From Owenia fusiformis (Eukaryota; Annelida; Polychaeta; Sabellida; Oweniidae), in the NCBI GenBank assembly GCA_903813345.2, contig CAIIXF020000009.1, forward strand, positions 38,125,759 to 38,189,758: a DNA stretch of 64,000 nucleotides, written 5' to 3'. Positions 14,001 through 22,751 of this stretch are shown here, piece after piece. A program made the translations under genes and the position numbers. The notes beneath the pieces were generated by a model. That model searched no databases. It was not told the DNA's origin and saw nothing but the letters and a program-made list of their open reading frames with translations. Every line of letters starts with the position of its first letter. Position 1 is the first letter of the stretch.

Positions 14001-17000
14001 AGAAATGATGTCAACATTGGACTACGAGATGATATGATAGAAACCAGAAATTGCGTCAACATTAGACTACGAGACGAAATGATAGAAACCAGCAATGATG
14101 TCAACATTGGACAACGAGATGATATGATAGAAACCAGAAATTGCGTCAACATTAGACTACGAGACGAAATGATAGAAACCTGAAATTGTGTCAACATTGG
14201 ACTACGAGACGAAAGAATAAAAGGCAAAAATGGCGTTAACATTACGCAACGATAAGATAGGCGGCAGAAATTACGTCAGTTTTGGAGTACAAGACGAAAT
14301 GATTAAATACAGAGAGCCTTTAACAATGGATTAGGAAACAGAATGATAGAAGGCAGCTGAAATGGCGTCGTCAACACTTGACAACGACGAAAGGATAGAA
14401 GACAGAAATGGCATCAACACTTGAAGTCCTACGGGACCAGAGGATAGAAGGGAGAAATTATGTCAATTTTGGACTACCAGACGAAAGAAGGCATGTATGA
14501 GCCGATGGCGCCAATACTACTGTAGTATGTATGGCCAAATGGAACAAGAGCATCAGAGACTATAGCGGACAACGTACGCGACCAAAGGAAGGATATAAAC
14601 CACGACAATAATACAACCACTCTTAGATTTAGTGAGCAATCTAACCCTGCTGCTTTACATGTTTTCAAAGCAATATAAATCCAAATAATTTTACGTTGAT
14701 AATGATAATAATAAATATACACGATGGCAATGTGATCGAATTATTTTAGGCACAGGTTGGTAATACTGGCAGAAAATTCAGCCATCTTGGATATGTGAAG
14801 TACGTGGAGATGGAAATGATAGTGGGACTGTCTATAGCTGGGTTTGTGGCCCTTGTTATCATTGGTGTACTCATTAGAGTGGCCCATAAACGTCTTGTGA
14901 AAAGGGCTATTGCCAGTAGGTTTCCAGAATACGTAAAAGTGAATGTTCCAGATGACGAGGGGAAGAATGGTAAGTGTTTCAATTAAGGTCATTCTTGCGC
15001 GTTCTATATAACATTTAAAAAACACCTGGAGGATACACGGGTAGTTGCCAGACCTCATCATACATGAGCGTTTTAGGCTGTTGTGAGCTGATCATACCAT
15101 ACATGCATTGACGTATGACAAGTGACAAATTGTAACGAGACGAACATGAATATACAGGGTGGGTCAAAAAAAAGTTCACCCTTTTTCATTTTAATCTCAT
15201 TTTCTTATTTTTGATGCAATGCCTCTAAAAATTTATATGTATATAGCTCAGACATTTCTGTACATGTTGTTAGGATTTGAGTGAAATTTATGCAACAGTG
15301 TTGTCATGACACTTAAAATATATTTATGGTGTGTCATGAAAAAAAAAAGAAATTCACTTCATTTACAAAATGGCGGATTTCAAAAAAAGGAGGGAAATTT
15401 GAAAAGAAGTTATCATGGTAAATATAATTTTTATGTCAGTTAATGCAAAATATTACAAAGTAGAGTGTTAATTAATAGTCAGAGTTGATGATAAACACCT
15501 CTTTAAACAATTAAGTACTCTTATAAACACCCGATACTACCATAGATGAGTTGGTCAACAAGTTACTGAAAATCCATGGTTTTATCCAATTTTCCTCATT
15601 TTTACGTTCACAATATTGATAATAATTTGATGGTTTTATGTAATACACTTTTGATATAATTACAAATGAATAAGTTATTAAATTCTACATAAAATAATTT
15701 GTACAAGATGCCATTTTAATTCTGTTCATGCTTTATAGTGCAGGGAAAAGGGGTACTCAGAGTTGGGAATACTAATACTGGTGATTTTATTCCAAGCTCA
15801 GAGTCATTGGGCACCCCTTAAGAGTTGAGTTCAAACTGGGGTTAATGAAAATTACTATTTAGAAATGAACTGCAATTCTTTTTCAGTAACTGTCACAGGA
15901 AATCATGCCTCCCCTATCAGATGAAGATAAGGCTATAATCAAAGTACTGAGAACAGAAAAGAAATATGGGGCAAAGAAAGTCTGTAAGATGTTTCCAAAT
16001 AAAAATTGGAATGTTCGCACAGTTGCGAAACTCATTAGAAAAGTTGACATCACTGGCTCCACTAAGAGGAAGCTTGGAAGTGGGCGTCCCAGAACTGTTA
16101 CAACAGCAGAAAACATAGAGACTGTAGCTGATTTAATATGTAGCCAAGAGGATAACCCAGGGAGTAGCATGTCTCCAAGAGAGATAGAAAAGAAAGCAGG
16201 CATATCCAGATCAACCGTTCGAAGAATTGCCAAAACTGAGTTAAAGATGAAAACATTTAAGCGCCAGCACCTTACTCTCTTAACAGACAACAATAGAAAG
16301 ACTAGTCCTGGATTGTAAACTTAATTTCAATGCCCATATAGATCAATTAATTGGTAAAATAACCTCCCTAATTAGACCCTTGAAAGCTCTCTGTAAAAAT
16401 TTACCAGGTAAGCACCTTGAAAAAATCTATAATGCCTATTTTTTACCACACTTTGACTATTGTGACATAATCTATAATAAAGCCTCCTTAGCAAAACTAC
16501 AAGCTCTCGACAGACTGCATTACAAAGCAGCATGCCTGGTGTCTGGTGCTATCCATGGATCAAGTACAGACAAAGTTCTTTCCTCTATTAATTGGAAAAC
16601 CCTCTCCTCGAGAAGAGATGAACATTTAAAAATTTTCTTATTCAAAGCTCGCTTCAACTGTTTCCCACCCTTTATTTGTGACCTAGTTCGTACATATGAA
16701 ATCACTCATACCAGAGACCTCAGATTCCAGCATGACTATAGAATTCCGAATCATTTGAGTTCATCTTGTGGTAAATCCACTATTTTTAATTCCATGAAGG
16801 TTTGGAATAAACTGCCAGCAGCGATTAGAGTTGGTCAACCCATTTCAAGGTTTAAAAGGTCAGTGAGAGAGTACACGAGCCTTGTCTCTGTATCAACTAC
16901 TAAAATGACTAGGTGCATGCCAAGGCAAATAGAAATCAAATTCAATAGACTAAGAGCTGGTCTACTTTTGAACAGTCACTTTTATTCTCATAATTTCCTG

Positions 17001-20000
17001 TCGGTAACAGATCCCAAATGTCAATGTGGTGAAAAATTTCAAACCACTGAACACTTTTTAATCAAGTGTCCACTGCTCCTTAATGAACGTGAAGTTCTTC
17101 TTGCAGGACTATCAGACTTGGACTGTTTACGAGATTTTGAAGCATACTCAATTCAAAGGAAAACACATTTTCTATTAAATGGAGATGAAAATTTGGACTT
17201 TGAAACAAATGAAAAACTGATTGAAATCACTGCTCACTATACATTTCAAGCTATACTAAGTCTGGGACAGGGTAATTTTTAACATTTGAGCTTGATACCA
17301 CAACTTGGTACTGGGGAACAAGCAAACCAAACATCAACAAAAAAGAAAAAGCTTCTCTGAACATTTTGTGTATTTCTGAATATCAATTTTTATTTATCAA
17401 AATGTTTCAATTGCCGATAATGTTGTCCTGTCAACAATGGCAATTTGTAAAAATGTAACCGATTGATTTTTAGAAATAAATATGAAGTATGTAAAAAAAA
17501 AAAAAAAATAGAAAGAAAAGACTGGATAATAGCAAAAGTTCCTGAGAACATTTTCCAAACGTATGGTTGATACAACCTGGTTCACAGACGAGAAGATGTT
17601 CACAGTTGATCCACCTAAAAATTCACAAAATGATCGGATTTACGCTGATGTTGAAACAAAGAAGCAAATACACTGAGAGCGACTTGTAAAGGAGAGGAGA
17701 AAGTTTACCTCAAAAATAATGGTATCTGCCGGCGTATCTAAATTGGGAAGAACTAGTCGAGTAACATTTGTTCAAACTGGAGCCAAAATGAATTCTACAT
17801 ACTATATAGACAGAGTGCTAAAAAAGTCCTTATTAAAGGATATGAATCGCATCAATCCAAACTACATATTCCAACAAGATGGGGCTCCCTCGCACACATC
17901 TAAAGCGACAATGGAGTTCTTGCATGCCAATGCACCTGATTTTATCCCCCCTGACTTATGGCCCCCAAATAGCCCTGATCTCAATGTTATGGATTATTTT
18001 GTGTGGGGTGAACTAGAAAAACATGTTCATAGTGTTCCCATCCATTCAGTTCGAGAACTCCAACAAAGAATAACTTTATGTTGGGAACAATTATCACAAC
18101 AATCAATTAACACGGCAATAAATAAATGGCGTCATAGACTAAAACTGGTTGTGCAGGAACAAGGAGGACATATTGAACATTTATTTTAAAAACAAAACAG
18201 CCAAAGACACACCTAATGTTATATATCGACCTTGTTTAGAAATGTCTCAGTTATCTACATATCAATTTTTTAAGGGATTGCATCAAAAATAAAAAAATGA
18301 GATTAAAATGAAAAAGGGTGAACTTTTTTTTGGCCCACCCTGTACATTTGGAAACATACTCTGAATTTATCTTGTAGCTTACTATAGAGTAGAAATAACT
18401 GATTTGGAAAGAATGCTGAGTCGGATTTTAGGAGACAGAATGTTGGACTTCTCAATAATCAATAAAAGGGAAATCAGTGGACAAGGTACGTGCAGTTTAT
18501 GTTCTTATTCCAAATAGTATATACCCCCTCTCTCCATGAGTTCAGCAAGCTGAATCTCCAATGGATATAGCGTGTTGAAGCCTGCGTTTGAATCTAATAG
18601 ATGGGGTTACAATACTTCACCAAACATGACAGACTTTCAAGAACACGTAAGGGAACGTGCAGATATTTTTGTCTTGATTTAAAATGACGTAGAAACAGTC
18701 AAACTGTTTTTGTGCCTTAACTAACTAATAAATAACTGAAAAGGGTGTTAACTATTCAGCATCTCTAGGATAATCCTGTCGTTTTGGATTGTACGAAAAT
18801 CTACCATGATTTGCCTCATGGTGATATATGCGGTAAAGAATATCAAAGCTACTCGTATATAAAATTTCGGATGATATTTTACAAATGTTTAATTCTGTTG
18901 AGGTAAATTCTTGTGATTCCACAAAACCCGAAGATATCATTTGTATGTATCAATATTTACACCCCAGTCACATTTGTCGTACGGAGGCCGTGCGTCGACC
19001 GCAGATCAATTAAATCAGTGTATTTCTGCGGCGAGCGTAGGAAAACTACGCTCGCCATGCGGCCTCCCGTACTGCGTATCCAGTTTTTACAGGCCGCAAG
19101 GTCGCCGTAGAAATTATAACTCGGAGTTTTAATTTTTTGTTCATTTCTGAGGTCCCCGTAGAAATCAACTGGCTCAACAAGATTGAATCACTATTTGTCA
19201 ATGTTTCACGATCACTTTTCATTTGATATTACATCCTAGCACTATGAATAATATTTATAAATTGTCCCGATGTAAATAAAATGAAAAAAGTATTATTTAT
19301 CAACAGAAATTTAAAATTCACCGTGCGGCTGCCGTGGGAAATGTGACTGCAAAAATATGAGAGCGCAGAAATTCCACGGCGAGCGTAAAAATGTTACTGG
19401 CCGCAGAAATGATAGACCGCAAGGTCGCCGTAGGAAATGTGACTGGGGTGTTAGTATTATTATTTCACTTTCAGAGCAATATCAGGTATATAATAGCAAG
19501 TGATAAGTCATATATTTGGGACAGGCATGATATCAGGATTAGAGGAATGATATCAGGGATGATATTGATATCATTCCTGGTAAATTTAAAAATTTTACAT
19601 TTTGTCAAAAATTGAATCTTTGAAATATCTTTATTTTTTGATTAAAATAATCTCCATCTTTAATTTTTCTTAAGTATTATGTTTTTCTTGCCCTTAAATT
19701 CTCAATGTACTTTGGAGTGGGATAATATGTGGGATAATATGTAACGTAAATATTTCCAAGATTCAATCCTTCTTTTCTCTCATTCAACAGAAGATTTGGG
19801 GTAGATATTACTCTTGACCATGGTATAAGGTCGTTATTCACCTGTTCGGATGAATATCCCTCGGACGATATCCATATTTCCTTTCGGTCATTGCGTTCTC
19901 TCAGGAAATATTGATATCATCCTTTTGATATTCCCCATATCAAATCCCTCCTGTTGAAAAACTACTTTATATACTTCATCTTTCCTTCCAGGTCAGTTCG

Positions 20001-21870
20001 GGATCGTATATAGGGCTGAAATGAAAGGCAGAGATGTTGCAGTTAAGACGATCAAGACCTCAGAGGGTTGTACTGAAGATCAGCTCTCAGAATTCTTACA
20101 AGAAGGTCTCTTAATGAAGGACTTTGATCATCCGAATGTTCTCAATCTAATAGGTGTGGCGCTTCATGATGACATACCACATTTCGTCGTCCCATATATG
20201 GCTAACAAAGACTTGAAGGAATATGTCCGCGATCCAGAAAAGGTGAGATGCAATTATGATCGAAATCACTAATTATTTACCATTTTCTGGTATTAAGTAT
20301 ATTAATTATAAAGTCATGCACTCTATTGTTTCAGCGAATAACTGTCCGTCATTTGATGGGATTGTGTCTCCAAGTTGCTCATGGTATGGCCTACCTCGCC
20401 GATCAGAAATTCGTACACAGAGATTTGGCAGCAAGGAATTGCATGTAAGCACAATCATGTTTGCTATATATTGTTTTATTATGTTGGTATATTGGCTTCA
20501 ATTTCAACTGTTTTGGTTAAATTAACTTGTGTTATAACATTAACTGCATTCTGGTGACAGTATACTCGTATAAATGGTAGCATTGGGAAATTGAAATCAC
20601 GCAAACATTGTCATATATTTTCAAGGGTTTCAGCAGACATTGTCGTAAAGATCGCAGACTTTGGACTATCCAGGGACATCTACTCTGAGACATACTACAG
20701 AATTACCGATCATTCCAAACCACTCCCAGTCCGCTGGATGGCCATAGAGAGTCTTGTCGACGGCAAATTTAGCAGCATGTCTGACGTGGTAGGTAAACAG
20801 CATCATGATAAACCATGACATCTCATTTCTTCTCAGCACTGAGATGCATGTGTTTCAGGTAAAACAGAAAGATGCTATGAGTATCAGAATGGGTAAACAG
20901 CTTGTAATATATACAATTAAGCTGAAAGTAAAAGTAAAAAGTGGCAACGATAAGAGGTGCTGGTTGGACATATTTTTAACCAATATTATTATTGAAATAC
21001 AATACTTATAATTATTTTCAGTGGTCCTTTGGTATTCTTTCATGGGAAGTAATGACCAGAGGTGGATTCCCCTATGCTGACATAGATTCTTACATGCTAA
21101 AAGCTCTGATCATCTCTGGACATAGACCTGATAAGCCTGAGTATTGCCCTCAACAACTGTGAGTCTGAGAGGTTTTACCATACAAATCGTATTATTTTTA
21201 ATCGTTTCTTCTTTAAGGAGGATGTCCATTTAAACGGTGTAAATATATTTAAAGGGACACTTACATTTCAAAGTGAAATTAATTTTGATTTAATAGAGTT
21301 CCTTGCAAAATAGCATTGAATAAGGTAAGAAATAATTTATATTACTAAAGGTGGCAGTAAAATAAGACATATGCTGTAACGAATCATCATTTTTATTTGA
21401 CGGAGTATAGGTACATAGTGATGTGGGACTGCTGGCATTTGGACCCCTATGAGAGACCTACCTTCCCGGAAATAGCGGCTGACATAAGTAATATTTTGGG
21501 CCTGAATGAAGATCTGCGATCATCGTTTTCTACATTTTCAGGATCATCTTTTGATACTTTATACGAAAGCAATGTACGTGGCCATAGTGAGTTACATATT
21601 GACGACAACTATCTATCGCCCAAAAATCAAGGTGATTTAAAGCAGAAGCATCAAAACATACCAAGAATAAACCTTAAAAATAAAAAAGACGAACCTCCTT
21701 TACAATCACCTTTAACAAGGTTTCATCGAGACAGTGCAGGGCAACCACGATACAGTACATTTGGTACAAACTCGACTTTTGGAAGAAATGCCAGGAATTA
21801 TAACGCCATGTCAGGTGATGTCAGGGATCTAAACCCCTACTATAGAACGGAGTTCCAAACCTTTAGATGA
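2..21870 (+). CDS. MET-like receptor tyrosine kinase with mucin-like and GCC2/GCC3 ectodomain (5' partial, 13 exons)
   Basis: Predicted single-pass receptor tyrosine kinase that phosphorylates proteins on tyrosine at the plasma membrane. Exons, read from GT-AG sites with matching phase at every junction: 2-7031, 9933-10125, 10482-10667, 11729-11834, 12867-13169, 13464-13634, 14750-14969, 18378-18485, 19992-20242, 20335-20444, 20626-20788, 21022-21158, 21411-21870 (TGA). This gives 3145 codons plus stop, open at the left edge, so signal peptide and start are outside. Approximate order by in-window residue: Thr/Ser repeats 1-2000, Cys repeats 2002-2345, IPT/TIG region 2350-2665, TM 2687-2708, kinase 2765-3035, tail to 3145. 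The kinase is closest to MET/RON by motifs ([29 protein letters not shown]), and the IPT domains also fit that family. The semaphorin domain expected of true MET is not seen and could only lie upstream. The exon 2 donor (AG|GTTTTG) is weak but phase-correct. Ligand unknown. Confidence 0.92.
1385..4700 (+). repeat. Higher-order duplication inside the 69-bp array (1656 bp, 24 units)
   Basis: An ordered string of variant units (EAITEP, VARSDSD, VARTDSD, EAITEP, then [21 protein letters not shown] and SSVATEA) starts at 1385 and again at 3041. The offset is 1656 bp, exactly 24 units of 69 bp. The two copies share rare variants in the same order. The downstream copy has one extra unit before the second [10 protein letters not shown] and a small change (EAITEADI for EAITEPDI). 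This is a block duplication on top of unit-by-unit expansion. The right-hand end of the second copy is approximate. Confidence 0.85.
5039..6003 (+). repeat. Diverged Thr-rich stalk with a 354-bp duplicated block
   Basis: Still in the first exon and same frame, the repeats become irregular. A block beginning VARTDSD, followed by [20 protein letters not shown] and a stretch with [20 protein letters not shown], starts at 5039 and again at 5393 (354 bp, 118 codons apart). After that, degenerate TKADVTT / TDTLAPTD units lead into the first cysteine at about 6006. The stretch is still Thr/Ser/Asp-rich and free of Cys, so it probably extends the same stalk. Its divergence suggests it is older than the homogeneous array upstream. 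Confidence 0.85.
6004..7031 (+). repeat. GCC2/GCC3 (ephrin-receptor-like) cysteine repeats, 51-bp units
   Basis: In the receptor frame there are about 20 consecutive repeats of 17 residues, consensus [17 protein letters not shown], with two cysteines each in a C-x2-C pattern. This matches the GCC2 and GCC3 (Ephrin_rec_like) family found in extracellular parts of receptors and other surface proteins. The first units are nearly identical, while the last four ([36 protein letters not shown]) drift to the more general family consensus. Several units carry N-x-S/T sequons (NST, NFS). The exon ends at 7031 (AGT G|GTGAGT), and the next exon supplies VTSSC, which completes the last cysteine module. 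The antisense frame is also open here by periodicity. Confidence 0.92.
7032..9932 (+). other. Intron 1 of the receptor gene
   Basis: Bounded by GT at 7032 and AG at 9931-9932. No coding exon recognised. It holds an imperfect inverted repeat at about 8358-8760. On the minus strand near 7085-7150 it also has a weak tRNA-like A-box (TAGCTCAGATGG) with only a poor B-box, possibly a SINE relic. A 66-codon minus-strand reading frame at 8522-8722 coincides with one arm of the inverted repeat and is not supported as a gene. Confidence 0.7.
8358..8760. repeat. Imperfect inverted repeat (degenerate palindromic element)
   Basis: The left arm at about 8358-8500 (containing TTTGAACCAAATCAGGCTTA and AAGGGAAGGTAACTGG) is matched, reverse-complemented, at about 8617-8760 (CCAGTTACCTTCCCT and TAAGTCTGATTTAGTTCAAA). 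The arms are clearly related but diverged. This is probably an old non-autonomous element inside the intron. Confidence 0.65.
9933..13634 (+). CDS. IPT/TIG ectodomain exons 2-6 of the receptor
   Basis: Five exons (9933-10125, 10482-10667, 11729-11834, 12867-13169, 13464-13634) encode the membrane-proximal ectodomain. The first IPT/TIG domain reads [20 protein letters not shown] with a CQIIS...VTCMTGE cysteine pair. The second begins [20 protein letters not shown] and has [15 protein letters not shown]. The third has [11 protein letters not shown] and AVICRVPN and reads into the next exon. IPT/TIG folds of this type occur in MET/RON and plexins. Phases in order are 2/2, 1/2, 1/0, 0/0, 0/0 (leading/trailing overhang bases), and all join cleanly. 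N-x-S/T sites include NGS, NTS, NLT and NST. No Sema domain precedes this part. Confidence 0.9.
10740..11074. mobile_element. Palindromic MITE, copy 1
   Basis: The left end GACCTACCAGGTGTTTGAAA, continuing through ATCAAGGATTGCGAGTCTCA and CTGCACCGTTTTTCTTCAAA, is repeated inverted at the right end (TTTGAAGAAAAATGGTGCAG ... GGTAGGTC). Inside is a second hairpin built from AGAGTCCCTCGTTCTAGCAG and its inverse around GTCCCCAGCTG. There is no coding content. It lies in the intron between receptor exons 3 and 4. Related copies occur at about 41597-41785 and 42096-42165. Confidence 0.8.
11550..11705. repeat. Imperfect inverted repeat
   Basis: ATATAGACCTCAGAGCAAGTG with CGAATACACC and GGCTAGGCACAAAAGC on the left mirrors GTTTGTGCCTAG, GGTGTATTCATCG and CTGCTCATCGGTCTATAT on the right. 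It ends shortly before receptor exon 4, so it could form a stem in the pre-mRNA. Confidence 0.65.
12130..12248. repeat. Short palindromic element
   Basis: TTTTGTCATCCTCCGAACGC at the left end is matched inverted by GTGTTCGGAGGATGGCATTT at the right, around a central TCTTCTAGAAGAAGGA palindrome. It lies in the intron before receptor exon 5. Confidence 0.65.
13800..14490 (+). repeat. 45-bp minisatellite in the receptor intron
   Basis: About 15 imperfect copies of a 45-bp unit (GATGTCAACATTGGACTACG then AGATGAAATGATAGAAACCA and GAAAT) lie in the intron between the last IPT exon and the transmembrane exon. The right-hand copies are more diverged and contain indels. A minus-strand reading frame over it exists only because the period is a multiple of three. 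Confidence 0.85.
14750..14969 (+). CDS. Transmembrane and juxtamembrane exon of the receptor
   Basis: This 220-bp exon encodes the end of the third IPT-like region ([18 protein letters not shown]), then one hydrophobic helix ([20 protein letters not shown]). A basic stop-transfer stretch ([10 protein letters not shown]) and the start of the juxtamembrane segment follow. The acceptor is TTTTAG|GCACAG and the donor AATG|GTAAGT, leaving one base that joins the CT of the next exon as GCT. Confidence 0.92.
15905..16300 (+). pseudogene. Mariner transposase, N-terminal half (DNA-binding region)
   Basis: The open frame from ATG 15905 encodes a paired-like helix-turn-helix: an acidic start, then [20 protein letters not shown] and a [15 protein letters not shown] linker typical of the GRPR-type motif in Tc1/mariner transposases. 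It runs into inserted LINE sequence at 16301, and its natural continuation resumes after 17515. Confidence 0.85.
16301..17506 (+). mobile_element. 5'-truncated non-LTR retrotransposon (LINE) fragment
   Basis: Inserted inside the mariner transposase. From 16302 to 17282 one frame stays open for about 326 residues: the C-terminal end of a reverse transcriptase ORF ([29 protein letters not shown]) followed by a cysteine-bearing tail ([18 protein letters not shown], a CCHC-like end). It is followed by AATAAA near 17475 and a poly(A) run at 17493-17508. The 9-bp sequence AATAGAAAG before (16292-16300) and after (17507-17515) looks like a target-site duplication. This is a classic 5'-truncated retroposition product; the family is probably jockey/CR1-like. 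Confidence 0.87.
17516..18189 (+). pseudogene. Mariner transposase, C-terminal (catalytic) half
   Basis: Continues the transposase after the LINE. Homology runs through [15 protein letters not shown], then a stop near 17675, then an open frame from 17719 to 18189 with [41 protein letters not shown] and GELEKHV. All three expected catalytic aspartates are visible, but the frame as a whole is broken by at least one shift and one stop. Confidence 0.87.
18378..21870 (+). CDS. Tyrosine kinase domain and C-terminal tail exons 8-13 of the receptor
   Basis: Six exons form a complete kinase. The glycine loop GQGQFG spans the exon 8/9 junction. The ATP-binding lysine is in VAVKTIK and the alpha-C glutamate in [11 protein letters not shown]. 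The catalytic loop is HRDLAARNC, followed by DFGLSRDIY, activation-loop tyrosines in [18 protein letters not shown] and DVWSFG. All key residues are present, so activity is expected. [24 protein letters not shown] and PEYCPQQL are MET/RON-like. The final exon adds a tail of about 105 residues with tyrosines in TLYESN, DNYLSP, PRYSTF, RNYNAM and NPYYRTE. RNYNAM contains a YxxM motif, usually a PI3-kinase p85 docking site when phosphorylated. The tail lacks the twin-tyrosine docking site of vertebrate MET. Confidence 0.95.
18960..19450. mobile_element. Harbinger-like MITE
   Basis: The termini are CACCCCAGTCACATTT and its inverse AAATGTGACTGGGGTG. The 3-bp sequence TTA directly flanks both ends, matching the TWA target duplication of PIF/Harbinger elements. 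The interior repeats GGCCGCAAGGTCGCCGTAG-type segments and has no coding potential. It sits in the intron before the first full kinase exon. Confidence 0.75.
19510..19940. repeat. ATGATATCA-rich stretch
   Basis: Several short palindromic words of the type ATGATATCAGG / GGAATGATATC / GATATTGATATCATTCC cluster at 19520-19600 and recur near 19850-19930 in the intron before exon 9. No gene is seen; probably a degenerate element. Confidence 0.4.
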
Positions 21871-22751
21871 AGTTCTCTCTGTATGGTTTATTTTTTATTG
21901 GTTTACAATTCACATTTATCATAATAGTTTGTCCCAGTGTATTCTTTCATCTTACATGTATGCTACTAGTATTTTATTGTTCAATGTTGGTAGCATCGGG
22001 GGCATGTACACGACATAACCGGGGCGTATAATGTCTTGGATTACGGTGGTGATATGATATAAGTATGGTATAAAAAAGTATTAATAATGTCTGCCCGATA
22101 TAGGCTAAGTGACAAATTTGAGTGTAAAGAGTATACATATCTTTAGCACGGCGCACGTCATCTACTAAATACAATAGAATTAAATAAAATATAATATAAT
22201 TAATATGATACAATATAATTAATATAATATAATATAACCTTGCATAATAAAATATAATATAATGTAACGTGACGTGAAACAATATAATTAATATAATATG
22301 ATATAACCTTGCATAATAAAATATAATATAATGTAACGTGACGTGACGTAATATATTAATACTAATAATTTATAAGAACAATTCATGATCAGTTAGACAC
22401 AATCCAAGAAATATGGCTGAAATTGTGCAATACGTCATTGTTAAAACTGTTGGAATACATACAATGTCTAATATTTATTTGAAGAATAAATCAAATACAA
22501 TCAAAACTGTGTTTCCTTTAAATGCGCTATCTTATAGTCAAATATATATATAGGATGTCACAAAAAGTGCCACCCTCGTAATGTTGCATAACTTTTGATT
22601 TCTGACCTTAAGTTATGCAACATTATGTGGTTGGCACCTTTTTGTGTCACCCTTTATGTGATCTCACTTCATAAATCATATAATTTGCCATTCACATTCC
22701 ATATTGAATCTCTGCTGATCATACTAATGGATATAACCGTTTGTGGATATA

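Larger units (their letters stand above)
15155..18342 (+). mobile_element. Mariner-type DNA transposon (maT-like), interrupted by a LINE
   Basis: The element is flanked by TA target duplications (15153-15154, 18343-18344). Its terminal inverted repeats begin CAGGGTGGGTCAAAAAAAAG and CAGGGTGGGCCAAAAAAAAG; about 65 bp match nearly perfectly and weaker similarity extends to about 110 bp. The left transposase part (from 15905, [20 protein letters not shown]) has the helix-turn-helix DNA-binding region. The right part carries [17 protein letters not shown] and [15 protein letters not shown], the usual catalytic aspartates. Spacing between the second and third is 37 residues, which suggests the DD37D (maT) lineage. 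The reading frame is broken by the LINE and by stops near 17550 and 17675, so it is dead. Confidence 0.92.
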
